Below, piece after piece: positions 14,060 through 25,552 of a DNA stretch of 64,000 nt (its first letter is position 1; the number at the start of each line of letters is the position of its first letter). The position numbers and the translations under genes are program-made. Location of the stretch: positions 131,026,930-131,090,929 of the forward strand of contig OY856186.1 in assembly GCA_963693315.1 (NCBI GenBank), written 5' to 3'. Under the pieces are notes generated by a model. That model saw only the letters and a program-made list of their open reading frames with translations. It searched no databases and was not told where the DNA came from. The DNA is from Diogma glabrata. Lineage: Eukaryota > Arthropoda > Insecta > Diptera > Cylindrotomidae.

Positions 14060-14490
14060 TCTATCACATTAAAGGGTAGATTATGGAGAAGCATTACTTT
14101 GTTGAAGCATTAGAAATTGCAGTCCAGCATATGATCACACCGTACATTAAGATCGGTCTGATCGCCGAGATGTAAAATCATTGGGATATGTGAGGTGCAA
14201 GATTCCATATTTTTCCATGGCTTTTTTACATGAGTATAGATAGTGCTACTGTAACTTTTTTGGCTCTTTCTGTGATATTTGATTTCCAGGTGAGTCCACC
14301 TAAGTATTCAGCAAGTACATAGGTATTTTGCTAGTTCTGCAAGTGCAAGATCACTTCCTTCCAGAGCAATGGAGCCAATATCAGGGATCCTCTGCTTCCT
14401 GGTAAAAAAAATCACTACTGTTTTTGCAGGATTATTTTCTAACCCACATTTTTGGCCCATGTCAATTTTATTGCAAAAGTAGTTGGGACT
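14060..14490 (-). pseudogene. Relic of an R1/jockey-like non-LTR RT, C-terminal half
   Basis: Minus-strand pieces align in order with the region after the RT catalytic site: GLENNPAKTVVIFFTRK near 14440-14390, IALEGSD, then EYLGGLTWKSNITERAKK after a frameshift near 14310, and WNLAPHISQ with AIRPILMYGV near 14150. Several stops are present. The catalytic palm is missing. The clade assignment (R1-like) is from general motif memory. Confidence 0.75.
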
Positions 14491-16811
14491 GGCTCGTTTA
14501 ATGTACTTTGACTAGAATCGCCACTTGATTATTTTATTCAATGCCAACCCCCCATGTTATTTGTTAAAGAAACCTAAATGGCAAGGTGACGGAGATTTAT
14601 ATCAAGATAAAGATATGAAAGTCAAAGATGTAAAACAAAATCAAATCAAGCAAAACAAAGATTCAAATTTATTTTAAGCCCTTTGAGTCTATAAAAGCTT
14701 AAAAATTCTAAAATGTTCATAAGAACTACTCTAATATAAGAATCACTCTAATATATGAACACCTCAAACTCATCTTCTTTTCTCCCGCTCTAGTGTGGCC
14801 CAAACCACATTTAATATTTAAGTTTTCGCACTTGAGAAGCTCTAGATTGTTTTCGAAAGCATAGTTCTTAAACAGCAAAAGTTCTTTTCGTTTATCGTTC
14901 TCAAGACTGTCATTCTAATTTTACCAGACTAAAGAAACGTTTTTCGCTAATTTTGAAGTTTTAAATCTCCTTGTGTCTTTAATATATTCAATAGCAACAA
15001 AAATAAAATCCGGATACCAACTTATAACAGGAAAAATACTAAACTTAACAATAGCATTTCCTTATAGTTTAACGGTAACGAATACAAATTAATCCAAATA
15101 TAAATATTAATGCTGTTATTTGCATACTACATGTTATTTGCAAGAGTTATGATAGAACATAGGAGTAATTCTTGTATTCAATAGTCATTAGTGATGTCAA
15201 CTATTTAGTTAACACACATTTGGTTATACCCCGGCAGCCTTTTGCACTAAGCCACGAGGCATCAATTTATCAAAACAAATGTTTCTAGCATAATTTGATA
15301 TACTCATTGCCAAGGCATACCATCGCTAGTAAGGAGAGCGCCTTCGATTATCACACATTTGTAATAAGCTCATTAAATAAGACAAAACAGAGAGTTGCTT
15401 GAGCGGTCGAACCAATGATTCATCGCAAAAATAAAAGACTGTGTAAGCCGCAGTTCTAAATCAGAAACGTAATAAAAACGATTCACTGCATGCCCACGAC
15501 TAATAATAAGAGGTATGCCAACGAATTCAATCAGTTCATTTTACACCCCAAAACATTGGAAAAACGTATAGGAAAATTTCAAAAACAATACACAAATTGC
15601 CATCTGATAGCTGAAAGCAATCTACGAAAGATTACGTATCAAATCTACGAAAAACTTCAAAGCTCTTATGACAAATAGTCTATCGCCAATTGTTCTGAAA
15701 AGAAATTGGGCTGCACCTTCATTCTTGCATGTCTGACTAATGAAAGATCAAACATAAAAGGTTTCGAAGTTTTAGAAGAAATTTTTACTTAAATACGGGT
15801 TCTGAATAAAGATTTTTTTTCTTCAATAAAACAACTTATTTCATTTCCATGTAAACAAACACAAAATATAAAATAAAATGAATATTTTAATATTGAACTT
15901 CTTCTTATAATTATTAACATAAAACTCTACAAATTTACTAAATAAATAGATAAACTGGAAATATATACGAAGATATATAACAAATAAGTTATTTATTTGA
16001 CAACTCAAAAAAGTTTGCTATTTAAATTCCTAGTAAACGCCATAGCAACAACCTAGTGCGATGTTTTTTAATACTATCCTCCTAGTTTAGTTCATACTCA
16101 AACCAATTTTTTACTATACTAGCAATTTTGTATTAAACTAGGTAGTAAAGTTTAACTAGTGTTTACTAGTTTTTATACATATCGCCCATTGCATTCTTTC
16201 TGTCTTATATGATAGCATAAACATGACATGAATAAACATAACATGACAAATCATGTATTAGTGTTTCCTTTGACATGTTTATATAAATATATAAAGGTTT
16301 CTAGAATTCATTGATAATTTTGGTTTGTTTTTGTAAGTTAAAAATGGTCAAAATAATTTTTCAATTTTTGAAGAATTTGGGTTACGCGTTGTTGTTGTTG
16401 GCTACATAGATTGATATTTGATTTATTATTATTTATTATTATTATTATTTATTTTATCTTTCAAAATGCACCTTAACCATATGTTTAGGTTGTTGACTTT
16501 AGTCAATTTTTTTTGGTCAGAAATTGATTTAATTTGTTTTGGTTGTGTAGGATAAAAATATTTTTAAATTTCAAAATCTATGTATTAAAATTTGTATCAA
16601 TTTAATGTTTTAAATTTGAATACATGAGTTCTAAAAGAATAGATTATGAAATTTAAAAATATTATTTTCCAATAATTTGTCTTATGATAACTTTAAACAA
16701 ATTGGGTTTAAAGTAGTTATGCGGTTATTTGTTCTAAAAACTTTTTTACTTTATATGGCTCAAAAATACATTAACCTTAAAATTAATGTTTAATCATATC
16801 AAAGCGATACA
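14491..16811. other. AT-rich stretch without recognisable genes
   Basis: No conserved frame, RNA gene or long repeat seen. A 62-codon frame at 15490-15678 has no recognisable domain and no supporting context. Near 15840-16140 there are short A/T-rich runs and loosely repeated CTAGT words. Short ATTATT runs occur near 16420-16450. Confidence 0.5.
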
Positions 16812-16998
16812 GCAGCCAAATTCTGTAATTGTGAAGCGGTGAAGTGATAAGTTTTTTAATGAAAAGAAACGAAGAAATTTTTATCAGTTCACCGCTTCAC
16901 AATTACAGAATTTGGCTGCAGTACAGTAGATCGTTGTTTGTGATATAATTATAACACCTGCAGCCAAATTCTGTGACTGTGAAGTGGTGAAGTGTTAA
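16812..16998. mobile_element. Small hairpin MITE plus an extra arm
   Basis: GCAGCCAAATTCTGTAATTG at 16812 continues with TGAAGCGGTGAAGTG and is repeated as its reverse complement ending at 16919, giving about 108 bp of hairpin. A third arm in direct orientation, with a few changes, starts at 16961. The arrangement suggests a MITE with a duplicated or nested end. Confidence 0.75.
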
Positions 16999-17225
16999 AA
17001 ATTTCTTTATTTCGATTTTATCACCAAATTTTTATCATTTTAACATTTTTTGCGATTCTATATGCAATTTATGGGCGATGTATGTGTTAAAAAGTCTTAT
17101 AGTAAGTAGGCCACTCACTAAATATCAAACGTCAATGCATAAAATTTTCATTGATTGTTTTAATTAATATAATTATTATGAAAAATCCTTTATTTATTAT
17201 TTTCAAAATATAGTTATTTGTTTAA

Positions 17226-17336
17226 CTAGGCAGCAAAGTAGTAGATTGACTGCCGCGGCTGATAGTTCATAGCCGAGCGCAGCGAGGCTAGGAATTCAGC
17301 CAAGGCAGTCAATCTACCTTGCTGCCGAGTTGAACA
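17226..17336. repeat. GC-rich inverted repeat with GCCGAGCGCAGCGAGGC core
   Basis: AGATTGACTGCC at 17252 pairs with GGCAGTCAATCT at 17307. Between them lies a GC-rich core that itself can pair (TAGCCGAGC with GCGAGGCTA region). The outer words CAGCAAAGTA and ACCTTGCTGC also pair. It is strikingly GC-rich for its AT-rich surroundings. Related GCTGCC/GGCAG words recur at 17551-17600. Confidence 0.7.
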
Positions 17337-17548
17337 TATAATTTTTTCTCCGATTAATTACAATGATATGTAATTTAATAATTATTACTTTAAAAATAAA
17401 GCAAAATTTTTAAAAATGAAAAAAAAAATCGCAATTGTTGGAAGATTTAGTTGTTATGGAAATGTAATAATAATTATAGTTTGACAAATTAAAAAATTTC
17501 TGCCAGATTCGTGGAAAAATATCTGTTTACTTCTATGAAGTATAATTA

Positions 17549-17610
17549 TTTTGCTGCCTAGGCAGCAAAGTACTTGTTTTGCTGCCAAGGCAGGAAAAGT
17601 GCCACTTTGC
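17549..17610. repeat. Palindrome TTTGCTGCCTAGGCAGCAAA and a near copy
   Basis: A perfect 20-base palindrome at about 17552-17571, followed by TTTTGCTGCCAAGGCAGGAAA as a near copy. The words match the outer arms of the GC-rich hairpin at 17226-17336, so both may be ends of one small element of about 350 bp. Confidence 0.65.
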
Positions 17611-17915
17611 TCACTGAAATAAGTCTGCAAAATTTATATTTGCTGTCTATCGGAGAAAAAATTATTTTTTGTGAACAAAATATAATTGTTGAGCGAAATT
17701 AATTTTTAATTGGATTAAATGAAAGATTTGTTCAATTAATTCATGCCGTCAGTTATGCAAAGACATATTTATGAGAAATGCTGAAATAAACGAGATGTCA
17801 AGTATATTGCTATTTTTTGCAGATAAGACTTATTTTGACTCTAGTGGGGTTATAATTAAGGTTCTAATCTAACAACAGGAATTTGTTCCTCTATTGTTCA
17901 AGAAATATAGATTTA

Positions 17916-17956
17916 ATGAGATATTATAGAAAGAATTCTATAATATCTCATTAGAA
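17916..17956. repeat. Perfect 17-bp inverted repeat
   Basis: AATGAGATATTATAGAA and its exact reverse complement with a 4-base loop. It could be a small hairpin or a terminator-like structure; nothing nearby tells which. Confidence 0.7.
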
Positions 17957-18336
17957 GTATGTTATATTACCGTTCTGGATAAAAAGTAATATTTGGTAAA
18001 TTTCCATCACGACTACGATAGCAGACGTCGATCTTTTTAACAATATTCTGAACACACTTCTGCATAATTGTTGAGATAGAGACAGATGACGTCTTCAATG
18101 GTATTGGGCTCTTGCATTATTTGTAATTGACAGTTTCATTTTCAAAAAACATGAAGTTCAAGAAAACAATACATAAACCTACGACAAACATGAGCGTTTT
18201 GATACATGAAATGTAAATCTAATTGACTGTATATACGTATATACATATAGATATATTAATTCCGAACTACGGTCTAAAACACATAAATACCAATCATTTT
18301 GAATAACACAATTTAAACATCAATTTAACTAAATTG

Positions 18337-18500
18337 TAGTTATTATAATTGTAGTTATAATTGTTATAATTGTAGTAATAATATAAGTAATAATATAATT
18401 GTTATAATTGTAGTTAAAGTTATAATTGTTAAAGTTATAATTGTAGTAGTAATATAGTAATAATATAATTGTTATAATTGTAGTTATATTTTTTAAATTG
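18337..18500. repeat. AT-rich minisatellite (TTATAATTGTAG-type)
   Basis: Irregular repetition of TATAATTGTAGT and AATAATATAA words. It produces a low-complexity minus-strand frame rich in Y, N, T and I, which is not a gene. Confidence 0.85.
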
Positions 18501-18520
18501 TAGTAATGGATTGTTGCAAG

Positions 18521-19500
18521 CTTTTTTGTTGAAGCCAACAAGTCAAAAACCTCTAACTGCAGAGGTTTATATTTATAAGAAACGGATTAAAATATTTCCA
18601 CAAATTCTAAATTTATGTAGTTTTTAAAAATATTAGTATCCAAACGGCCGTTATAACGAATTAAAAATACGAATTTTTTTTCTAGTATAAAGCCTCTAGT
18701 TATTTAACCATGTGTCAGATTTTTTTGATTTACGAACTTATCCAAGATATTAATAAAACACACATGTTTACGGAAGGTTTTTTGATCTGGCTCTACAAAT
18801 GCGACTGTGAGAGTGCCGGTTGATTCAAACGCATTTTGTGTTTTACAAGCTTTTTTGTTGGAGCCGCTCACTCAGAAACCTCCAACTGCAGAGGTCTTTT
18901 TTTTTAAAGAAACTGGTTAAAAAGGTTTCAAAAATTCTAAATTTATGAAGTTTTTAAAAAATATTAAAATCTAAACGGCCGTTATAATGGATCTAAAAAA
19001 CAGAGTTTTTTTCTAGTATAAAGAAAAGCTAGAAACTAGCCTCTAGTTTCTTAACCCTGTGTCGGATTTGGCTGATTTACGAACTTATCCAAGATATTAA
19101 TAAAACGCACGTTTTTAGAAAAGGTTTTTTGATCTTGCCTTACAAATGCGACCATGAGAGTGCCAGTTGTTTGAAAAAAAAAATTTTTTTTTGCAAACTT
19201 TTTTGTTGGAGCCACTCACTCAAGAACCTCTTACTACAGAGATCTATTTTTAAAACAAATTGATAAAAAGGATTCCAAAGATTCCAAATTTGTTAAATTT
19301 TTTAAAATATTAGTCTCCAAACGGCCGTTATAACGGTTTTAAAAAATCAATTTTTTTTAGAAAAAAGGCTCTAGTTCCTTAACCACGTGTCGGATTTTGT
19401 TGATTCACGAACTCGTCTGAGATATTAATAGAACATACATGTACAGAAAAATTTTTTGATCTACCTCAACAAATGCGACCGTGAGAGTGCCGATCGTTTT
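18521..19500 (+). repeat. Three tandem satellite units of about 330-350 bp
   Basis: Units begin at CTTTTTTGTTG (18521, 18850, 19198). Each contains, in order, AACCTC, GCAGAGGT, AACGGCCGTTATAA (near 18645, 18973, 19320), the word GTGTCGGATT or GTGTCAGATT, AAGATATTAATA, and GACC/GACTGTGAGAGTGCC at the end. Spacing of the conserved core is about 328 and 347 bp. The third unit ends at a short (TA)n run next to another microsatellite-adjacent repeat. Confidence 0.85.
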
Positions 19501-19606
19501 TATATATATATATACATATAAATTTTTTTTTTTGTTTTTTCGTCTCCGCTTATCATATATAGTCGTTTGGCACAAAAATGTTTCCGAAATTCCGAGATGA
19601 AGCCCA
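19501..19606 (+). repeat. Short (TA)n and microsatellite-adjacent conserved repeat, copy 2
   Basis: A TA run, T run and then the CGTCTCCGCTTATCATATAT block as in copies at 10912 and 46821. The AT run here is short, and the similarity ends near GAAGCCCATT. Confidence 0.8.
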
Positions 19607-20160
19607 TTCTAATTATAAAAACATTAAAGAAAGCTGGAGTATCCCAACAGACATAAATTCTGTTGTACGAATAGAAAAAGTAAAAAAATGTTTAGCGGAA
19701 GTGACAAACTGGAAGTTAAAATGCAGAACTGTTACAAATTATACTTTTAGTATATAAATCAAGTTTGATCAACGTTTCAAATAAACAGGTTCTCCGGAGG
19801 CACTCCATCAACTATCCCAAAATCGTCTAAAATCTAATAATTTCTTTGTTTTTAAATCTCCATCTTTTGTCAAAATGTCATCAAAATTGATTAATGAACG
19901 AAGTCTGTATGCTTCCAACAAACTTTTAAACTAAAGTGTGAAATGTCAGCAGTTGTATGGTGGAACACCGCCATACAACTGCTGACATTTCACACAAAAA
20001 ATTATAATACAAATTTTTTTTTCCGAACTGACAAACCGGAAGTTGGTACGCTGAAATATTGGAAACAAGGCTAAAAACTTATATTTTCAAGTGAATCTGG
20101 ATCAAATACAAAAGTTCCTTTAAGATGCTTTGTGTTTTTGTTTAATTACAAATATTTAAC
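19607..20160 (-). repeat. Composite repeat family C, reversed copy with a hairpin
   Basis: The reverse complement matches family C words (GAAACTT-type, AACTTCCGGTTTGTCAC, TTTGTTGGAAGCATACAGAC). At 19938-19996 GTGTGAAATGTCAGCAGTTG is followed after about 12 bases by its inverse, so this segment was inverted and duplicated. Confidence 0.75.
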
Positions 20161-20374
20161 TTTCCGTAAAAATAATTAGTGGCCAATTTAAATCAAACTT
20201 CCTTCGAATCTAAATTCATCTACTACAATATTAAATTTTCTGAAGTTCGGGTGCTGTCCTTCATTATCGACTATCTGGATGTGGTCTAGAAAGAATTTTG
20301 CATGTTATTTGCATGTTCTTCAAATATGCAACCATACAACCCGAGAAGAAATTTGTCAGGGCTCATATATGGTC
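20161..20374. other. Unassigned AT-rich flank
   Basis: No gene or repeat recognised. Its last four bases, GGTC, are the target duplication of the LTR element that starts at 20375. Confidence 0.4.
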
Positions 20375-21593
20375 TATAACGTCCACCTTTGCCACAACGC
20401 TATAAATAATTAAAGAAGGTGTGGGACGGGCCTTTATCAACCTGGTTCTTACCTGGTTACAATTTTCTTTTAATACTTTCAATTTTTTTACCTAAACACA
20501 AAAACAATTAAACTTCACTGGACATAACATAACTCTTTAAATTTCTTTTACGTTATAAATTTTATAAACAAACTCTTTATTGAAAAAACCGTAGTTGTAA
20601 TCGAAGTGACACAAACAAAAATTGAATAAATTAAATAAATTAGATAAATTAGTGAATTAGACAAAATAAATATATATAAATTAATAAATACGTTCTTTGC
20701 TTTTTTTCAATTTCCCAATTCGTTGTTATTGTGTTGATTTCCATAGTCCTTTCATGTTGTTTATAACCAATACAATAAATGTTTTTTTGAATTTCCAAAA
20801 TTCAACGACTTTCAAAGGTGTTGCTCGTTCAGCAGATCCAAAACTAATAGGCTGATCGACAATTTTTCCTTCTCATATATTGGAAAAAATACAAGATGAC
20901 CTCGTCCAATTTTCTCCAGTTTTTTTATATTTAATTTGGACTATCAGTTGGCTGCATTTTTTACTCATTTTCAAAATCTCCAAACTTTATAATTGTAATC
21001 CTGCTGCAGTTTGATACACTGTGTACCATGTTAACGCCGGTCGATATAATTATAATTTTCAAATTAGATCTTTTCCAACTTTATGTTGTCAACGAATACC
21101 TGAATGTTTGAATACTACACCGCAACGTATCATATAATATAACCTTCTCAGGAACGCATAATAATGTAATATTCTCAGGAACTTGCAATTTTCAATCAAT
21201 GCTTGCTTGAATTTTCTTGATTTGTTTTGTTTGTTTGTTGTTTTCATTTGTTTAACGTAGAGTGATTATAATTATACTTATTACTAATAATTCAATTCAA
21301 TAGATGGAATATTTATGGAACAGTGTGTTTTTTTTTTAAATATAATAAAATTGTTTGTTTCAATGATAAGTTTTTTTTGTATATAAATATAATTTAATTT
21401 TAATATTTTTTTAAACTTAATTCGAAACAGGTATGTTAATTAAACATTTTAACAAAAGGAAAACAAAAGAAATTAGCTTAACATTTTAAAATAATCAAAA
21501 GATTTAAAGCTCAGAACAAGAATACAGAAAAAATAGTTTATAAAAATAGTGAGTTTACATGACAAATAGTCTTACAAAAGTTTGCACGTTACA
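20375..21593 (-). repeat. LTR (left; 3' LTR if the gag strand is sense)
   Basis: TATAACGTCC to GCACGTTACA on the plus strand, matching 29686-30919 almost perfectly but lacking 15 bases near 20535. Inverted short ends (TGTAACGT and ACGTTATA). Confidence 0.9.
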
Positions 21594-23063
21594 TCACACC
21601 ATTTCTGGGTTTTCGAGAGCATTTTGTTGCATTTTAACCCAAAACAACAAAAACCATAACCAATCTGAACGACAAAATGCTCTCGAAAGTTCCAGACATG
21701 ATGTGGACACCTTCGATCGTGTACTCTCAACCACCAAGACATGCAAATAAATTAACACCAAACCAGTTAACATATAAATAGAACATGCTAGTAAGTAAGA
21801 TTGTACTACAAAAAGAATATGTCATGCAAATAAATTAATAATGTTACAAAAAAAAAAGATGATTTAACATGCTAAACTCAAAAAAAAAAACAAAAAAATA
21901 TACAAACACTACAAAACTTATGTCTAATATATAACATAAATATATCGGCAGGAAACATCCTCTTTTTTTTGTTTTGAAGGCTCGTCTGGGCAAACCAGGA
22001 TTCTAAGCTGGACATAGCAGGGGCTCTTCTAAATTGTAAGCTATGTGACTGGCGCTTTTATTTAATGTTTCCAGCCGTAAATCACCATGATCCAAAAACT
22101 TAACCTAATTTGTAAACCAAAAATGTATATACCAAAATAAAATAAAAACCGAAACAGATAGGCTGATTAATTTCTTTTACTGAGCATGCTGTGGGCAAAC
22201 CGGCTTACCCCAGACCTAACACAGCGCCCTCATACTTGAAATCTTGACAACTTGTGTTATACCTCAAGTATCAACCTACCGCATAACAAAAAAAAACAAT
22301 AAATAAACTTTTTATTTGAACCTTTTTTTTTGTTTCCAAAACTTAACCTAATTTGCACTCAAAAGTGACCCAAAAAAAACAGGTAGAGTATTTAATTTAT
22401 TTTTCCGAGCGCGCTATGGGAAAACCAGACTGACTGGACCTAACATAGCGCCCTCAGATGAAAAGCTGTGCGACTTGCGCTATGCTTCCATGCAATAACC
22501 TACCGCAAACATGAGAACTAAATTCCCAAAACCTAAGACTATCATGCCAACCAGGACCCAAAGCTTAAACTAACATGTCTAACGGTAATTAGAAGCCATG
22601 TACCCAAACTTATACTAAAATAAATTAAATAAATTACACATATAAATAGATAATAATTCAATCACCAGTTAGCCTAACATGTCCAACAGTAATTGGAAGC
22701 CATGTACATACAAAAGTTATACAAAAAATAAATTAAATAAATAACAAATATTAACACTTAATATTCTAACCATGTAACACCAAACAAAAAATATAACCTT
22801 ACATGTCCAACAGCAATTGGAAGCCATGTAAACACAAAGATTATAACGAAAACTTATCTTAACATATAAATCCCCTGGAACATATACTAACCTAAAACAC
22901 TTAACAGTTAACACATTAAAAAGGGAAAAACTAACATTAAAGCGGAGCAAAATATATATCTTAATGTCTTAAATTAAACATGGAACACATTAAAATGGAA
23001 ACCTATATATATTTTCTTATAACACTAAACACAGAACACATTAAAACGGATAGTTATTTTCTG
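21594..23063. repeat. Non-coding internal region of the LTR element with repeated modules
   Basis: About 1.5 kb without a coding frame. Near the LTR, TTTCGAGAGCATTTTGT (21614) pairs with ACAAAATGCTCTCGAAA (21672), an inverted repeat. Modules with GGGCAAACC, CCTAACACAGCGCCCTCA and CAACCTACCGCA recur at about 22190-22280 and 22410-22505. The word CTAACATGTCCAACAG with GGAAGCCATGTA recurs near 22570, 22675 and 22800. These may be structural or packaging RNA signals; that is inference. Confidence 0.65.
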
Positions 23064-23831
23064 TCAACTAAATTTGAATCTTGAGTATGATTGGTTGTTG
23101 TCTGCATCCCGTTGTTGGTATTCGTCCGGAACAAGAAACATATGTTTTGATGCATTTCTAAAATTCGGTATTGTTTTATCATTTGGATGTTCATCAGAAA
23201 TACGGTTAGGCTCTAGGAAAGAAACATTTAGACTATTGGAAGAAAGTCTTCCTCTACCTCTTCCAACATTCATTCGGTCAAATTGCTCTATCATATTTTG
23301 TGATGTGTGATTGTCATTCTTTTCACGTTCTATTGATGTTTGGATACTTTGGCTGGATTCTGCAAAAAAACTTCTAGTAACAGTAGGATTGTTAGCTACT
23401 TCTTCTTCTACCATGAATCCTGCCTGTTTTAACAGACTTTTGAGACCATCTAAAACTTCATTGTAGCCTACAAGGTTATTGTCCTTTAATCTTAGTAACC
23501 GATTTACCCATAACCCTGTCCTTGATATAATTATTTGTAAAAGGTCCCTGTCTTTCTTCTTCTCAGCGAGGGCAAGCTCATCTGTTAACATAACCAATAT
23601 CGAACGTGCTTTATTTAATTCCTCTCCAGGATTATTAGGAGGAAGCATTGAAAATATCTCAGGTAGGTTACGTTCCTTTACTAAAGCATTCCTTAATGCA
23701 GATGTTTCGCTTCTTTTCGTACCCAAGCCTTCTACACCCCTGACGTAGAGCTCATATCTTCGTTCCTCTTCACTTAGATGTATTGGCTCATACATACACT
23801 GTTCCGCAGATGCCATTGTTTCTATATTCAA
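23064..23831 (-). CDS. Gag-like N-terminal protein of the LTR element
   Basis: A 255-codon minus-strand frame with start at 23831; an alternative in-frame ATG is six codons later. The opening HLSEEERRYELYVRGVEG with SALRNALVKER resembles the N-terminus of insect retrotransposon Gag proteins. A helical region (about residues 75-140) follows, then a polar tail with GRGRGRL near residue 193. There is no capsid major homology region, zinc knuckle or protease. It is shorter than ordinary Gag, so it is either a truncated Gag of a non-autonomous element or a Gag accessory form. The Gag assignment is from sequence flavour only. Confidence 0.55.
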   Translation of the reverse strand: MNIETMASAEQCMYEPIHLSEEERRYELYVRGVEGLGTKRSETSALRNALVKERNLPEIFSMLPPNNPGEELNKARSILVMLTDELALAEKKKDRDLLQIIISRTGLWVNRLLRLKDNNLVGYNEVLDGLKSLLKQAGFMVEEEVANNPTVTRSFFAESSQSIQTSIEREKNDNHTSQNMIEQFDRMNVGRGRGRLSSNSLNVSFLEPNRISDEHPNDKTIPNFRNASKHMFLVPDEYQQRDADNNQSYSRFKFS

Positions 23832-24023
23832 TACAAACTATTTTACAACCGACTACTAATAACCAAATCCACCATTTATTTGGATTATATCAACATCTCA
23901 ATTGTACTCACTACAATTAACACAAACAAATATTTTGCTTATTGACAGATATAATTATCACGTATCAAGAAAATAACACGCAGTAACAAACAAGAAGAAC
24001 CAATAAGGTGGCCACAACAATCA

Positions 24024-24036
24024 ATTAATATACAAG
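24024..24036. repeat. Target-site duplication, left copy (jockey-like element)
   Basis: ATTAATATACAAG precedes the element and is found again at 28468-28480 right after it, 13 of 13 bases identical. The first two or three bases could also belong to the 3' ATT tail of the element. Confidence 0.9.
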
Positions 24037-24178
24037 TCATTCCGGTTTGTGAACTCGTTGAGTACACAAGTAATTAAAATCATTTTTTGTAAATTAAATT
24101 GAAATATTTTTGTCAATTAACTGTGATAGAAATTCTTTATTTCTATACATAAATAATTCTAAATAACTGTTGTGAATA

Positions 24179-25552
24179 GTGAATAGTGTACTAAAAGAAT
24201 CAATCTTAGCAATTGATAGTGATTGTGAAAACGATAATTACACGGCCAATGGGCCGTGTAATACTAATAATTCTTCTGTAGCAGCAGCCAGTGGAAAAAG
24301 ATCTGGAATCGTATCAAGTATAAATACTTCTTATTCTACAATGAATAAAAAACTAAAAATGTTTCATCCAGCTGTACCAACTCAGAATAGATTTGAAATT
24401 CTGAATTCGCACTACTTAACTAAGAGTTTTAAACAAGCAAAAACTAATCAAATCGAAGAAATACCAAATTCTACTAACAGTGCAAATGCTAAAAATATAA
24501 ACATAACGGATAATGCTGGTGACGAAATTAATTTATTACCATCAAAAAAAATTAAAATACCTCCAATTATTTCGCAATATAATCAAAACGAGTTACACAA
24601 ATTAATGAAGGTAAATAATATTGTTAATTACAATTTAAAAACAATAAGTATTGGAGTTAAAATCTTTCTGTACAACACTAATGATTTTACTAAAGTAAAA
24701 GAAATTTTATCGCAAGCCGATAATGAGTACTATTCATTTCCTCAAGAGGAAAACAAAGTATCGAGGTTTGCATTATATGGATTATGTAATAAACTGGAAA
24801 GCGAAGTATTTAAGGATTTAGTAGAAGTGGGCCTCAATCCATTGCAAGTGAAAAAAATTCCAACTAAGAGTAAACGCTATGCTGATGACGCAGTCTATTT
24901 TGTTAACTTCAATAGAGGGGTTATTTCCCTAAATAAACTTCGCAATTTTACACGTATTGGTCATATGATATGCAAATGGGATTTTGTGCATAACACAAGG
25001 AAAGGTCCGATCCAGTGCCATCGATGTTTTATGTTTGGCCACTCTATTAATTACTGCAATATGAAACCAAAGTGTGTATATTGTTCACTAAATCATGGTG
25101 ATGATGAATGTCCTGTTAAAGAAATAACTGCCAAACATAAATGTGTAAACTGTTCTAAAGATCATCCAGCCAACTCCCCAAAATGTGAATATAAGGACGA
25201 ATATATTAAAATGAGAACTTTTTCCAACTCGAAGTCTTTAACTCGAAAAGCACAGGCCAGGGAGTACATGTTTCAACATGAAGGTTTTCCGGAACTAACC
25301 AGATCAATATTCAACAATCAGGATTTCAACCAAAATACACATGCCTCGAAACCAACGTTTTCTAGCTGCTTGCAAAAAAATTTTTCAACAAGTCAGGGTA
25401 ATAATAATAATAATTTAAATAATTTATATAACTTTAATGAACTTTTTTCTATATTTTCGGAAATTGTGAGTAAATTAACGCAGTGTACTACTAAAGGTGA
25501 GCAAATTCAAGCCATCGCAGAAATTGCCATAAAGTATGTCGCCGGTCCATAG
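24179..25552 (+). CDS. Jockey-like ORF1: Gag-like protein with three zinc knuckles
   Basis: The frame is open from after a TGA at 24173 to the TAG at 25550. The first ATG in frame is at 24341 (403 codons). The longer 457-codon reading would need the GTG at 24179, which is unlikely in a eukaryote, so the real start is either 24341 or lost. Three CCHC knuckles lie near residues 279-335 of the long form: CHRCFMFGHSINYC, CVYCSLNHGDDEC and CVNCSKDHPANSPKC, preceded by the helical domain usual in jockey ORF1. The protein binds element RNA and forms RNPs. It overlaps ORF2 by 17 bp. Confidence 0.9.
   Translation: MNSVLKESILAIDSDCENDNYTANGPCNTNNSSVAAASGKRSGIVSSINTSYSTMNKKLKMFHPAVPTQNRFEILNSHYLTKSFKQAKTNQIEEIPNSTNSANAKNINITDNAGDEINLLPSKKIKIPPIISQYNQNELHKLMKVNNIVNYNLKTISIGVKIFLYNTNDFTKVKEILSQADNEYYSFPQEENKVSRFALYGLCNKLESEVFKDLVEVGLNPLQVKKIPTKSKRYADDAVYFVNFNRGVISLNKLRNFTRIGHMICKWDFVHNTRKGPIQCHRCFMFGHSINYCNMKPKCVYCSLNHGDDECPVKEITAKHKCVNCSKDHPANSPKCEYKDEYIKMRTFSNSKSLTRKAQAREYMFQHEGFPELTRSIFNNQDFNQNTHASKPTFSSCLQKNFSTSQGNNNNNLNNLYNFNELFSIFSEIVSKLTQCTTKGEQIQAIAEIAIKYVAGP

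Noticed and set aside
15490..15678. 62-codon frame as a small gene
   Set aside because: No domain, no splice or promoter context, and frames of this length are expected by chance; left as unassigned.
18329..18541. 70-codon minus-strand frame rich in N, Y, I and T
   Set aside because: Minisatellite translation without any conserved feature.
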